Shown: positions 8,901-17,915, counted from the first letter of the stretch. The stretch is DNA of 64,000 bases from Sphingobacterium sp. (GCA_031286695.1 JAITTY010000010.1:124001-188000); one strand, 5' to 3'. Notes: generated by a model from the sequence alone, not told the origin. Numbers and translations are program-made.

Positions 8901-9103
8901 TCCCGCAACAATGGTTGAAGACATTAAAAATAAAGAATCTAAGGATCTATGCGAGTGCTTATAACCTGTTGACATGGACAGGTCTCAAATATACCGATCC
9001 TGAGCACCCAGGATCTGCCGGAGGTTCTTCATCGGGTGATATTGATGTGTACAAATATCCCATCAATAAAACCTACAACATTGGAGCATCCATTAAATTT
9101 TAA
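5906..9103 (+). CDS. SusC-like TonB-dependent outer-membrane glycan transporter
   Basis: A 1065-residue outer-membrane protein. An N-terminal signal region ends at about 40 (SPMATIAQ). A carboxypeptidase-regulatory-like beta-sandwich (about 45-118; VEGKVQTLNDKPIAGASI) is followed by the SusC signature LEEVVVVGYGTQKKASLTGA (about 118-137), the plug (about 130-245, with VLKDASAAVYGVRSANGVLL) and a 22-strand beta-barrel ending NIGASIKF with the terminal phenylalanine typical of barrels. There is no STN domain, so this receptor does not signal through FecR, which agrees with a different regulator (the SARP-like protein upstream). It imports oligosaccharides across the outer membrane together with the SusD encoded 18 bp downstream. 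The glycan is not known; neighbouring GH43, GH92, GH95, GH110 and GH71/99-like genes suggest a branched heteroglycan. Confidence 0.95.
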   Translation: MKTNFIFNERPLPWNKLRRYPWQWTLSSLLLLSPMATIAQQQQVEGKVQTLNDKPIAGASITDLRTGQTTSSDGQGRFKINASPGDKLVITYVGYRKTEMIVGQQRLMDVLLNEDNTDLEEVVVVGYGTQKKASLTGAISSVNNKEITVTKNENVVNMLAGKMPGVRISQQSSQPGSFESNIDIRGMGEPLIVVDGIPRDKDYLSRMDANEIESVSVLKDASAAVYGVRSANGVLLVTTRRGSNEDGNFEINYSYNRAWQKFLYVPNTVDALAYMQLKNEQIGRDFNSNYPAKMPNVFGPADFEAYQNGTKKTSNYVDAAFDKVSPQYQHNLSINGGGKKVNYFFNLGHMDQMGAYKSKSLNYNRWNFRSNIDAQITDRLKASLDLGGYADETNQPRTDIWAVYKQAWRQRPIVPIYVNDNPLYPNFEMIDNENPVVVTDSKQTGYRKFLRKQFNGIIALDYKVPFVEGLNAKATYNYDFKYSDNTDFKKSYFLYSYTPPVYDGNGQIITPEKYNAHEKNAPTTVRRSSYPDTHSLMQFSLNYNRRFAEKHQVSGLLLFVEEYNKWDSFYAQREIMVNSEYLFAGEDKNQLANMEGIGERTARGLVGKFNYDYLGKYIAEFSFRYDGSSKFPKESRWGFFPAASVGWRISEESFIKNNYSFINNLKIRASYGKLGDDRSAGNYPSTIVGYALEPNETGWIFGGNLVNGALPTAIPNPNLTWYTSKTADVGLDMDLWNGKLGLTFDYFNRNRSGLLATSLDLIPGTVGANLPQENLESDRTFGYELSLTHRNKINDFSYFINAQVSSTKSQFVNRVESKAGNSYDNWRNRNSNRYKDIWWGKEYAGQFGSYEQIYNHPTLVSSGTLPGDYYYQDWNGDGVINDADNHPIATYNMPLINYGFTVGGSWRGLDLTMNFQGAAKVYVQYSEVLAGPLQFDGGALTQFLDRWRPVDAGADLFNPSTQWLAGYYPSTGSAMAEGTRAVQNASYLRLKTLELGYSLPQQWLKTLKIKNLRIYASAYNLLTWTGLKYTDPEHPGSAGGSSSGDIDVYKYPINKTYNIGASIKF

Positions 9104-9121
9104 TCTCAAAACGAACAAAAC

Positions 9122-11095
9122 ATGAAAAAATCAATCGCTATAGCAATCATTGGCCTTTTTCTGTGCTCGGGCATACAATCCTGTAAAAAGATGGATTTGG
9201 ATCCATTAGGAGTATTGGGTGAAGATGCGCTTTTTGGAAATGAGGCTGGAGCACGTAAATATGTTGCCGGAATGTACAGCTATCTGCCCATAGAAGACTT
9301 TGTATATCATCCTGAAAGAGGATTTAGATGGGACAATTATTGGCAAAATTCGGAAACGCTTGCGGCCATGAGTGGCGAGATGACCGGACAATTTTGGGGC
9401 GTAGCTGGGGCACAGGGCTTTGGTTACTGGCCATATGATCGCATCCGGAATGTCAATACCCTGATTGCAGGCCTACCTAAATACAAAGCCAATTATACCG
9501 AGCAGGGGTACAACCAGATCTTTGGGGAAGCCCATTTCCTACGGGCTTTCTATTATTTTGCTTTGGTTAAGCGTTACGGCGGGGTACCTATTATAAAAGA
9601 CGTACAGGATCCAACAGCTGATAAAGAACAGCTCTTGGTTAGTAGAAATAAAGAATCTGAGGTCTATCATTTTATCAATGAAGACTTGCAGGTGGCAATT
9701 TCCATGATGTCTGGAAGCAGCGAGCGGGGCCGCGCCAATAAATATGTGGCCGCGGCATTACTTTCCCGCGCCATGTTGTATGCCGGTAGCATTGCTAAAT
9801 ATAGCTCGTATAGTAATCTGTCCGGCGACGCCACAGACAAGCAGTTGGTGGGTATCAAAAAGGAAGAAGCGGAATGGTTCTTCAAACAGGCTTATGATGC
9901 TGCAACAACAGTGTTGGCAGGGCCGTACAGTTTGTATAATAAGAATGCCCAGGATAAGGAACTTAACTATGTGAATTTGTTTTTGGACTTAGATAGCCCC
10001 GAGGATATTCTGATCAAGGAATATAGCCTCACTGCACCGCACAACAATCGTCTTAAACATAGCTATGACGCCACGCACCTACCCAATCCGACCTTTTCAA
10101 GTGACAATGAGTCTGCGGCATACCCCGTATTGAATGTCGTGGAGTTATTCGGTGAACTTCCAATCACGGATGCCGGTGGAAAACCAGTACGCTATACGGA
10201 CCGTAAACAGCTGTATGCTGATTTGGAACCTCGTCAGCGGGCTACATTTTATTTCTCGGGAATGGAATTACGCGAAGGCGCCGAAAGACGGAGTTTTGAT
10301 ATTCAGCGTGGACTCTATAAAACCTTTCCCGGTAAGGCTGCTGATGCGCAGATGGGCGCGGGTACTGCGGCGATAAATAGCGAGTCAAATCGAATCTTGG
10401 CTGGCCCCAAAAATAGCCTGTTTGATTACAATGGTACGAAGATCAACATAACAGGCGAGCATGGCATGTGGAAAGATGGACATGCCAACAATACCCGAAC
10501 TGGATTTTACATCCGTAAATACATTAATTATAAAATGTCTACCAAGGATGTGAAGTTATATAACAGTACACAACCCTGGAAGGTCTTTAGACTCGCAGAG
10601 ATACTTTTAAATAAAGCAGAAGCTGCTTATGAACTTGGCCTGATCAAAAATGATGAAGCACTTAAACAGGAAGCATTTCAATACATCGCGCAGATCCGTA
10701 ATCGTGCTGGTGCCAAGCCTTATCTCTATACAGCTGCTTCGGCAAACCTCTCCGGTAAATATGGTTATCCCTTGGATGGAAATCTGCAATTTATACGCGA
10801 GGAGCGCGAACGTGAACTTTGCTTTGAAAATCACCATTGGTGGGACATGCGGAGATGGCGCATTGCAGATGTGGAACTCAATAACTTTGTACCCAATTCG
10901 CTGATGCCTTACCTTGTATTGGATGAACTGAAATATGCTCCGGGCGGTGAACGGATCAACTCCTTTATTTTTATTCGCGAAAAGGAACCTTGGAACAAGA
11001 CGTTCAACTTTGAAAAGAAATGGTATTATGAACCTATTCCGGGTGGAGAACTGAACAAAAACCCTAATCTATATCCACAGAACCCTATTTACTAA
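9122..11095 (+). CDS. SusD-like surface glycan-binding lipoprotein (RagB/SusD)
   Basis: A 657-residue lipoprotein with signal sequence and lipobox ending at C21 (SGIQSCKKMDLDPLG). The RagB/SusD fold is recognised by the helical TPR region (FGEAHFLRAFYYFALVKRYG, about 138-157) and the C-terminal IREERERELCFENHHWWDMRRW signature (about 560-580), with the typical ending NKNPNLYPQNPIY. At 657 residues it is longer than the common 500-600. It forms the lid of the SusC pore and binds glycan on the cell surface. It lies 18 bp after susC and 10 bp before the DUF3823 gene, so the three form one transcription unit. Confidence 0.94.
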   Translation: MKKSIAIAIIGLFLCSGIQSCKKMDLDPLGVLGEDALFGNEAGARKYVAGMYSYLPIEDFVYHPERGFRWDNYWQNSETLAAMSGEMTGQFWGVAGAQGFGYWPYDRIRNVNTLIAGLPKYKANYTEQGYNQIFGEAHFLRAFYYFALVKRYGGVPIIKDVQDPTADKEQLLVSRNKESEVYHFINEDLQVAISMMSGSSERGRANKYVAAALLSRAMLYAGSIAKYSSYSNLSGDATDKQLVGIKKEEAEWFFKQAYDAATTVLAGPYSLYNKNAQDKELNYVNLFLDLDSPEDILIKEYSLTAPHNNRLKHSYDATHLPNPTFSSDNESAAYPVLNVVELFGELPITDAGGKPVRYTDRKQLYADLEPRQRATFYFSGMELREGAERRSFDIQRGLYKTFPGKAADAQMGAGTAAINSESNRILAGPKNSLFDYNGTKINITGEHGMWKDGHANNTRTGFYIRKYINYKMSTKDVKLYNSTQPWKVFRLAEILLNKAEAAYELGLIKNDEALKQEAFQYIAQIRNRAGAKPYLYTAASANLSGKYGYPLDGNLQFIREERERELCFENHHWWDMRRWRIADVELNNFVPNSLMPYLVLDELKYAPGGERINSFIFIREKEPWNKTFNFEKKWYYEPIPGGELNKNPNLYPQNPIY

Positions 11096-11105
11096 CTGAG
11101 CGGAA

Positions 11106-11837
11106 ATGAGAACGATATATTTATTTACAGCATTGACAGGCTTGTTATTTTTAAATGCCTGTTCGAAAACAGATAATTACGATGGCCCGAATGCGAGTAT
11201 GAAAGGGCAGGTCATTGATAAGGTAACGAATAAACCCTTCCTGACCGGACAGGGCGAATTTAGCATCCGTTTGCTAGAAACCAGTTGGAGTGACAATCCC
11301 GCACCGCAAGATATTGCCGTCAAGCAGGACGGATCGTATAACCATACAAAACTCTTTCAGGCAACGTATACCCTCCAGCCCTATGGTGGTGCATTTTGGC
11401 CAGCACAGAAGATCGAAGGTTACCAACTGGGTGCTAATGCAGAGCAAAACTTTGAGGTGACGCCCTACCTACAGATCAAAAATGTGAAGTGGACCTTAAA
11501 AGCGGAAAATAAATTGGAAATTTCCTGTACGCTTGCCGCACCTATTACGGGTGGATTGCCGCAAGTGATTGAGGTTCGCCCATTCCTGAGTCTGACACCA
11601 TACTGTGGGGCTGGAAACCGTATTGATGCGTATTATAAGGATGAATATCGCGCATTGATCAATCAAAACTGGGAAAATATCGGCAATATGCAGACCGGAG
11701 AAGGGAAGGAAACTTACACGATCAAGGATATTCCATTGAAATCAGGGTACACCTATTATGTACGGATGGGTGCAAAAGTGCGCGATACCTACGAAAAATT
11801 CAATTATTCGGAAGTGGAGGTTATTAAAGTACCTTAA
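11106..11837 (+). CDS. DUF3823-type surface lipoprotein
   Basis: A 243-residue lipoprotein with lipobox LLFLNACSK (C19). Residues about 28-115 form a carboxypeptidase-regulatory-like beta-sandwich (MKGQVIDKVTNKPF, then VKQDGSYNHTKLFQATYTL) and a second beta domain occupies about 120-243. This architecture is the DUF3823 family, almost always encoded directly after a SusC/SusD pair in Bacteroidota PULs and thought to help hold glycan at the surface; no enzymatic residues are known. It begins 10 bp after susD. The specific ligand cannot be inferred. Confidence is high for the family and low for the role. Confidence 0.8.
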   Translation: MRTIYLFTALTGLLFLNACSKTDNYDGPNASMKGQVIDKVTNKPFLTGQGEFSIRLLETSWSDNPAPQDIAVKQDGSYNHTKLFQATYTLQPYGGAFWPAQKIEGYQLGANAEQNFEVTPYLQIKNVKWTLKAENKLEISCTLAAPITGGLPQVIEVRPFLSLTPYCGAGNRIDAYYKDEYRALINQNWENIGNMQTGEGKETYTIKDIPLKSGYTYYVRMGAKVRDTYEKFNYSEVEVIKVP

Positions 11838-11855
11838 ATAAAGAATCTAAACAAT

Positions 11856-11877
11856 AAGCGGGACTTGGTGCCCGCTT
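11856..11877 (+). other. Intercistronic hairpin between DUF3823 and GH43 genes
   Basis: AAGCGGG (11856-11862) pairs with CCCGCTT (11871-11877) around an 8-nt loop, 18 bp after the lipoprotein stop. It has no T-rich tail of note, so it may be a partial terminator or a 3' end stabiliser of the susCD transcript. Confidence 0.55.
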
Positions 11878-11906
11878 CTACTACTCAATACTAAATAATT
11901 ATTCGG

Positions 11907-12887
11907 ATGAAACAATTTATTAAAGCAGGTTCCAAATGCCTATTGGGCATAACATTATTTTTTGCCACACACTTGCAGGCGCAAGATAATCCATTTATCA
12001 AACATATGTATACCGCAGATCCTTCGGCACGGGTATGGGCCGATGGCCGCCTGTATGTGTACGCTTCACATGATATTGCTCCGCCCCAAGGTTGCGATCT
12101 GATGGATCAGTACCATGTGTTTTCGACTGCGGATATGAAAACATGGACCGATCATGGCGAAATATTACGCGCCTCACAAGTTCCTTGGGGTAGAAAAGAA
12201 GGTGGATTTATGTGGGCTCCCGACTGTGTGTATAAAAATGGTACCTACTATTTTTATTTTCCACATCCAAGTGGTACAGAGTGGAATAAGACCTGGAAAA
12301 TCGGTGTGGCTACAAGTAAATCACCAGCGAAGGATTTTGTGGTACAGGGCTATGTAAAAGGTGCCGAAGCACTTATTGATCCGCATATCTTTATCGATGA
12401 TAATGGTCAGGCCTACTTTTATCAGGGGGGCGGTGGTGTCTGTAAAGCAGGTAAGCTCAAAGACAATATGATGGAGATTGACGGTGAATTGCAAAAGATG
12501 GAAGGCTTAGAAGATTTTCACGAAGCTTCATGGGTACACAAGTATAATGGAAAATATTATCTGTCCTATTCTGATAATCACGATGAGAACTGGAAAGATG
12601 GAGTAAAAGGGGATAACCGCATGCGCTATGCGGTAAGTGATAGCCCAATGGGACCATGGAAATCAATGGGCATCTATATGGATCCGACGAATAGCTATAC
12701 AAACCATGGCTCCATTGTCAAGTTTAAAGGTAAATGGTACGCTTTTTACCATAACAGTGAATTGTCACAAAAAAATGGCGAATTCAACGATTGGCTTCGC
12801 TCTATTTGCGTAGACCGCTTAGAGTACAATAAGGACGGCAGTATCAAGAAGGTAAAGCAGACTGGCTTACTGACAGGTCCCAAATAA
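11907..12887 (+). CDS. GH43 glycosidase (arabinofuranosidase/xylosidase/galactosidase type)
   Basis: A 326-residue single-domain enzyme with a signal peptide (about 1-25, ending HLQAQ). The five-bladed propeller carries the three GH43 acidic residues: D38 (TADPSARVW, general base), D158 (LIDPHIFID, pKa modulator) and E206 (DFHEASWVHK, general acid). It lacks the C-terminal beta-sandwich of longer GH43 enzymes. GH43 covers beta-xylosidases, alpha-L-arabinofuranosidases and exo-beta-1,3-galactanases, and the subfamily was not identified, so the sugar released is unknown. There is no lipobox, so it is probably periplasmic. It belongs to the operon starting at 5906, with hairpins on both sides that may tune its level. 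Confidence 0.88.
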   Translation: MKQFIKAGSKCLLGITLFFATHLQAQDNPFIKHMYTADPSARVWADGRLYVYASHDIAPPQGCDLMDQYHVFSTADMKTWTDHGEILRASQVPWGRKEGGFMWAPDCVYKNGTYYFYFPHPSGTEWNKTWKIGVATSKSPAKDFVVQGYVKGAEALIDPHIFIDDNGQAYFYQGGGGVCKAGKLKDNMMEIDGELQKMEGLEDFHEASWVHKYNGKYYLSYSDNHDENWKDGVKGDNRMRYAVSDSPMGPWKSMGIYMDPTNSYTNHGSIVKFKGKWYAFYHNSELSQKNGEFNDWLRSICVDRLEYNKDGSIKKVKQTGLLTGPK

Positions 12888-12928
12888 TCGATGGGCACGA
12901 AGACGATATGTTGCCAAAAAAAATTAAC

Positions 12929-12960
12929 TTTAGGGGCGGAACAATTGTTTCGCCCTTAAA
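12929..12960 (+). other. Long intercistronic hairpin between GH43 and GH92 genes
   Basis: Bases 12929-12944 (TTTAGGGGCGGAACAA) pair with 12945-12960 (TTGTTTCGCCCTTAAA) over 16 positions, two of them G-U, with no unpaired bases in the ideal fold (a 4-nt AATT loop in practice). It is a strong stem 42 bp after the GH43 stop and 24 bp before the GH92 start; it may terminate or stabilise the upstream message. Confidence 0.6.
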
Positions 12961-12984
12961 CCATCGAACACTTAATTGTTTAAA

Positions 12985-15240
12985 ATGCTAACGAAGAATA
13001 TCAAACGTAAAACCAATACATTGTTACGCACAATCTGTTGCTGTTCTCTTCTTTCGGTCAGTATGCTAAAAGGTTTTTCCCAAGCTAGAATGACGAAAGA
13101 TTATGTTGACTATGTCAATCCTTACATGGGAAACATCAGCCATTTGTTGGTACCAACCTACCCAACGGTTCATTTGCCAAACAGCCTTTTGCGCATTTAT
13201 CCTGAGCGGGGAGACTATACTTCAGACCGTCTGTTTGGTCTGCCGCTTATCGTTACCAGCCATCGTGGAAGATCGGCTTTCAACCTTAGCCCAATGGTAA
13301 AATTGCCAAGCGGTTTGAGACCGGTACAATTGTATAGTTACGATCAGGAGGAAATTCATCCGTATGCGTATTCCGTGTTATTGGATCAAGAGAATATTCA
13401 GGTAGACTATGCGTTGTCGCATCAGTCGGGGATGTATACCTTTACTTTTCCAGGAACTTCGACAAAATACCTTCAGTTCAACTCACAGGAGGGGAAACTT
13501 CAATGGGACGGACAGGGACTTTCGGGTATGCAGGATATTGGTAATGGCACGCATGTGTATATTTATGCCGTTCCCGAATCCAAACCTGTTGCTGTAAAAC
13601 GACTGCAAGGGCAACAACTCGAAAATGCCACGGACGCTGCTGGTAAGAATTCTTGTCTGGTACTGGAGTTTAATCAAGCAGGGGCTAGCTTACGTATGAA
13701 ATATGGCGTTTCATTTATTGATGCGGCACAAGCAAAAGCCAATTTGAAGCGTGAAATCAGCGACTTTGACCAGAAGAAGCTTGCCGAAAAAGGACGTAAA
13801 ATATGGAACGACGCTTTAGGTAAAATAGCTGTGGAAGGCGACAATGAGTCCAATAAACATGTGTTTTATACCTCCTTATATCGTACCTACGAACGTCCAG
13901 TCAATATTTCTGAGGATGGACGTTATTATAGTGCGTTCGATGGTAAGGTACATCAGGACGAGGGCAAACCTTTTTTTACCGATGACTGGATCTGGGACTC
14001 CTACCGGGCGCATCACCCTTTGCGGGTTTTGCTTGATCCTACGACAGAGTCAATGATCCTCAATTCTTTTGTCCGGATGTCTGAACAAATGGAGCAGCCT
14101 TGGTTGCCTACTTTCCCTGAGATTACCGGTGATAGTAGACGGATGAATTCCAATCATGGTGTAGCAACTTTGTTGGATGCTTACCGCAAAGGAGTGCGTA
14201 ATTTTGATATCAAGAAAGCCTATCTGGCAGCAAAAGGTGCGATTACAGAAAAGACACTAGCTCCTTGGTCGGGTAAAGCCGCGGGGAAATTAGACGAGTT
14301 TTTTAAGGAGAAAGGCTATATTCCAGCATTATATCCAGGTGAAAAAGAAACGATACCAGAGGTAAACGGTTTTGAACGGAGACAACCGGTCGCTGTAACC
14401 TTGGGTACCTCTTACGACTTATGGTGCTTGGCACAGCTTGCTCAAGAATTGGGTATTCAGTCTGATTATGATCTCTTTATGAAGCAATCTTTCAATTATC
14501 GAAATCTTTTCAACGAACAGACCAAATTTTTCCATCCTAAAGATGACAAGGGAAATTTCATTATGCCTTTTGATTATGTGTTTTCTGGCGGACAAGGAGC
14601 ACGGGAGTATTATGGTGAAAACAATGCCTGGATCTATCGCTGGGATGTACAACACAACATTCCGGATCTGATCAAATTGATGGGGGGAAATGAATTGTTT
14701 GTCAAGTACCTCGATGAGATGTTTCAGCAGCCTTTGGGTCGGTCGAAATTTGATTTTTATGCACAGCTTCCAGATCATACAGGTAATGTTGGACAATTTT
14801 CTATGGCGAACGAGCCGGCTTTGCATATTCCTTATCTCTACAATTACGCCGGACAACCCTGGATGACGCAGAAACGGATACATAAACTGATCGGTGAGTG
14901 GTTTAGAAACGATCTAATGGGGGTACCGGGCGATGAAGACGGTGGAGGGATGTCAGCTTTTGTGGTCTTTTCCCAAATGGGCTTCTATCCTGTAACACCT
15001 GGTCTGACTTCCTACAGCATCGGATCTCCATTTTTTCAGAAAGTGAGCATACAGCTTCCGAATGGCAAGTCTTTTGTAATTATTGGCAAGAATGCATCTG
15101 CAAAAAACAAATATATTCAATCAGCGAAATTAAATGGGCAACCGCTGAACGTTCCACAGCTGACCCACGCCGATGTGCTGAAAGGTGGTACCTTGGAATT
15201 TGTGATGGGGGATAGAGCAAATCGAAATTGGGGGAACTAA
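12985..15240 (+). CDS. GH92 alpha-mannosidase family protein
   Basis: 751 residues from ATG 12985; an in-frame TTG 9 bp upstream is less likely. A signal peptide precedes about residue 33. GH92 features are an N-terminal beta-sandwich beginning DYVNPYMGN and an (alpha/alpha)6 barrel with MANEPALHIPYLYNYAGQPW (about 607-626), GVPGDEDGGGMSAFVVFSQM (about 647-666) and FYPVTPGLTSYSIGSP. GH92 enzymes are calcium-dependent, inverting exo-alpha-mannosidases; the acidic residues of the PGDED segment fit the catalytic base position. The N-terminal wording (SHLLVPTYPTVHLPNSLLRI) differs from the usual GH92 start, so this belongs to a divergent subgroup with less certain linkage. It has no lipobox and is probably periplasmic. 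It is the last plus-strand gene of the operon and is followed by a strong terminator. Confidence 0.82.
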   Translation: MLTKNIKRKTNTLLRTICCCSLLSVSMLKGFSQARMTKDYVDYVNPYMGNISHLLVPTYPTVHLPNSLLRIYPERGDYTSDRLFGLPLIVTSHRGRSAFNLSPMVKLPSGLRPVQLYSYDQEEIHPYAYSVLLDQENIQVDYALSHQSGMYTFTFPGTSTKYLQFNSQEGKLQWDGQGLSGMQDIGNGTHVYIYAVPESKPVAVKRLQGQQLENATDAAGKNSCLVLEFNQAGASLRMKYGVSFIDAAQAKANLKREISDFDQKKLAEKGRKIWNDALGKIAVEGDNESNKHVFYTSLYRTYERPVNISEDGRYYSAFDGKVHQDEGKPFFTDDWIWDSYRAHHPLRVLLDPTTESMILNSFVRMSEQMEQPWLPTFPEITGDSRRMNSNHGVATLLDAYRKGVRNFDIKKAYLAAKGAITEKTLAPWSGKAAGKLDEFFKEKGYIPALYPGEKETIPEVNGFERRQPVAVTLGTSYDLWCLAQLAQELGIQSDYDLFMKQSFNYRNLFNEQTKFFHPKDDKGNFIMPFDYVFSGGQGAREYYGENNAWIYRWDVQHNIPDLIKLMGGNELFVKYLDEMFQQPLGRSKFDFYAQLPDHTGNVGQFSMANEPALHIPYLYNYAGQPWMTQKRIHKLIGEWFRNDLMGVPGDEDGGGMSAFVVFSQMGFYPVTPGLTSYSIGSPFFQKVSIQLPNGKSFVIIGKNASAKNKYIQSAKLNGQPLNVPQLTHADVLKGGTLEFVMGDRANRNWGN

Positions 15241-15285
15241 CAAAGCTTGCTTACCAGCACAAGTATGGCAGAAAGTAAAAAAGTA

Positions 15286-15320
15286 AAAAGCGCTGTTGAT
15301 CATTGATCAACAGCGCTTTT
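15286..15320. terminator. Bidirectional intrinsic terminator
   Basis: A perfect 17-bp inverted repeat, arms 15286-15302 and 15304-15320, joined by one base (practical loop about 5 nt). It has AAAA on the left and TTTT on the right, so it works in both directions. It lies between the convergent GH92 (ends 15240) and GH95 (ends 15426) genes. Confidence 0.9.
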
Positions 15321-15425
15321 GTTTATAGAGAACTGTTTTCCATTATTTACTTGGGATAAGATGTTCACCTCAATTTAAATCGAATAACCAAAACTTTTAT
15401 AAGCAGCTCAAATATGGATGCTCCC

Positions 15426-17912
15426 TTATTGAAACATATCGGGGGTAATCAAGACTGCTGTACCTTTTTTTCCATTCCGTTCGATCTGTTTACCTGCATA
15501 GCTGATACAGACTGGACCATTACTGCTTGGTAGGATTTCGGCTTTCTTAAGCTTACCGCCCTCCCACTTTATATTCACCGTGCGATTTCCTCTTGCTTTA
15601 AGTCCGGTTACGCTTCCCTGATCCATGTTGTGGCTTAAAGCCGGTAGCAGTTCGATGAGGTAATTGTTGTTTTTGTCCCTGACCTGGCTTTGCAGCAGCA
15701 TTTCGGCAATTGCTGCGGTCGCGCCAAAGTTCCCGTCAATTTGGAAAGGTGGGTGATTATCGAACAGATTGGGGAGTGTCTTATCACTGATCAGGTTATA
15801 CAATAAGCGGTAGGCATGTTCTCCGTCATGCAATCTATTCCACATATTGATTTTCCAGGCCAAGCTCCAACCAGTACCATGATCGCCACGACTTAATAGC
15901 GTCTTTTTTGCTGCTTCGGCTAGTTCGGGTGTATTAACGATTGAAATCTGGTTGCTCGGATGCAAACCAAATAAATGTGACGTATGCCTATGATTTACCT
16001 CAGTCTCCTTGTAATCTTCGATCCATTCCATAATGCGGCCTGTTTCTTTGCTGATTTGTGTTGGAATAAGTTTGGTTAAGGCAGCTTGGCAGCGTTGTCT
16101 GAAATCAGGATCGCAATCTAAGACCTTTGTGGCTTCAACACAGTTTTGGAGGAGGTCGCGGATAATCTGTGTATCCATCGTAGCACCGTAAGTAAAACTG
16201 GAAACTTCACCCGATGGTAGGACAAAACTATTCTCAGGGGAATGTGAAGGGTTGGTGGTCCAATAACCGGCAAATGATTTACCTTCCGGGATTTTGACCA
16301 TAAAATCCAAAATAAATTCAGCCGCTCCCTTCATAATAGGATAAGCCTGGACTTTTAAAAATTCTCTGTCGCCAGTATAGTTATAATGTTCCCAAGGGTG
16401 TTGTGCCATCCAGGCCGATCCCATGGGCCAAATGCCCTGTACGCCATCGGCTGGAGCTGTGTAACCCCAGGCATCGGTGAGATGATGTACCACCCAGCCT
16501 TTGGCTCCATAGAGCTTGCTCGCGGTACGCTCACCAAAAGGGATTAATGCCTTCGTCAGATCAAATAGGGGTTTATGCAATTCAGAAAGATTGGTTACCT
16601 CGGCAGGCCAATAGTTCATTTGCAAATTAATATTGGTATGAAAATCAGCATTCCAAGGTGGATCCATCTGCCAAGCCCATAAGCCCTGCAAATTTGCCGG
16701 CATATGTCCTGGACGTGAACTGCTGATTAAAAGGTAACGACCAAACTGAAAGAATTTGTTGACTAAGGTATTAGGTACCTTTTGTAATTCTTTTGTTAAC
16801 CGAATGAGTGAATCAGTTGGTAGTTTTGCGAGTTTATCTTGTTCTGGATCTGGAAGATTCAACTTGACCCGATTGAAATACTGTTGGTAATCTTCTATAT
16901 GAGCTTGTTTTAACTGTTCATAATGCTGTTTGTTCAGGCCACTGATTAACTTTCGACAGCTTGCAAGCGGATCAATATCCACCGGGTTTTGGGGATAGGC
17001 GATATGTTTTAATCCGGGATAATCCGTAGCAGCGGTGATGATGATGGTAATCTCATCTGCTCCGGTAATCGCTATGCGCCCGTCGGCATTGATAAGCTTG
17101 CCGCCTTTAAGGATTACTTTTGCAATTGCGGCAAACTTTGTTCCGCGCTCATGGGCATGAGCAGATCGGCCAATCTGACCCTCAAGTAGCAATTGTGTGG
17201 GATCTGTCGGATCAGCGGTGCAACTGAAATCTTGGGCTCTTTTCCAGGTGAAGTTTAAATCGAGTGCCTGTTTCTTGTTTGCTGTATAATGCATGACCAT
17301 TGCGTTGGCAGGTGCTGAAATGAATGACTCGCGGAAGAACTTGACACCATTATACACGTAGCTTGTTTGTTGCAATGCACGCTCAAGATCAAGCGAGCGC
17401 GTATACTGTTCAGCTTTAAGATGGGGCATATCAAACCATAGTTCGCCAAGCGACTGATAGGGTTTGATGTTCTTGGGTAAGCCCATCAAAGTTGTGTCTG
17501 CAAGGTCGATTGCTTCTTTATTTTTACCTTCGAAAAGAAGCTGTTGTATGCGGGGTAGATATATTTTCCCCTTGGGATTATTGGGATCCTGTGGATGTCC
17601 TGCCCAAAGTGTACTTTCGTTTAGTTGAACTCGCTCATCGGCGACACCACCAAAAACCATAGCACCGAGCTGACCGTTACCGAGCGGTAGAGCTTCCTCC
17701 CAAACTCCTGCGGGGCGTGCATAGGATAACGTTAAAGGGCCTGCGGAAAGACTTGCAGCCGATTGAATCTGTGTGCGGTCTGTCCAGAATTGCGTGATCT
17801 TATGTTGCCGCTGACTAGCTGGGGCATCTATTATTTTAGTGGACTGCTGTGCCTTAATTGTTGTGTTGCCCATCAGTAGCAGTGCGCAGTATAGGAACGT
17901 TTTTATTTTCAT
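15426..17912 (-). CDS. GH95 alpha-L-fucosidase/alpha-L-galactosidase
   Basis: An 828-residue enzyme with a signal peptide (about 1-21, ending IKAQQ). The N-terminal beta region contains PAGVWEEALPLGNGQLGAMV and QLNESTLWAGHPQDP, hallmarks of GH95. The (alpha/alpha)6 barrel holds N427 and N429 (HTNINLQMNYWPAE), E560 (NPSHSPENSF) and D726 (QIDGNFGAT), corresponding by motif to the AfcA residues N421, N423, E566 and D766. GH95 enzymes invert and release alpha-1,2-linked L-fucose or L-galactose. Length is normal for the family. It starts 3 bp after the GH71/99-like stop on the same strand, so the two are co-transcribed and probably translationally coupled. With GH110 and GH92 nearby, it probably debranches the glycan imported by the 5906/9122 SusCD pair. 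Confidence 0.92.
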   Translation of the reverse strand: MKIKTFLYCALLLMGNTTIKAQQSTKIIDAPASQRQHKITQFWTDRTQIQSAASLSAGPLTLSYARPAGVWEEALPLGNGQLGAMVFGGVADERVQLNESTLWAGHPQDPNNPKGKIYLPRIQQLLFEGKNKEAIDLADTTLMGLPKNIKPYQSLGELWFDMPHLKAEQYTRSLDLERALQQTSYVYNGVKFFRESFISAPANAMVMHYTANKKQALDLNFTWKRAQDFSCTADPTDPTQLLLEGQIGRSAHAHERGTKFAAIAKVILKGGKLINADGRIAITGADEITIIITAATDYPGLKHIAYPQNPVDIDPLASCRKLISGLNKQHYEQLKQAHIEDYQQYFNRVKLNLPDPEQDKLAKLPTDSLIRLTKELQKVPNTLVNKFFQFGRYLLISSSRPGHMPANLQGLWAWQMDPPWNADFHTNINLQMNYWPAEVTNLSELHKPLFDLTKALIPFGERTASKLYGAKGWVVHHLTDAWGYTAPADGVQGIWPMGSAWMAQHPWEHYNYTGDREFLKVQAYPIMKGAAEFILDFMVKIPEGKSFAGYWTTNPSHSPENSFVLPSGEVSSFTYGATMDTQIIRDLLQNCVEATKVLDCDPDFRQRCQAALTKLIPTQISKETGRIMEWIEDYKETEVNHRHTSHLFGLHPSNQISIVNTPELAEAAKKTLLSRGDHGTGWSLAWKINMWNRLHDGEHAYRLLYNLISDKTLPNLFDNHPPFQIDGNFGATAAIAEMLLQSQVRDKNNNYLIELLPALSHNMDQGSVTGLKARGNRTVNIKWEGGKLKKAEILPSSNGPVCISYAGKQIERNGKKGTAVLITPDMFQ

Positions 17913-17915
17913 CTT

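Noticed and set aside
14419..14883. A 154-codon minus-strand frame opposite the GH92 gene
   Set aside because: No recognisable domain and fully inside a supported gene on the other strand.
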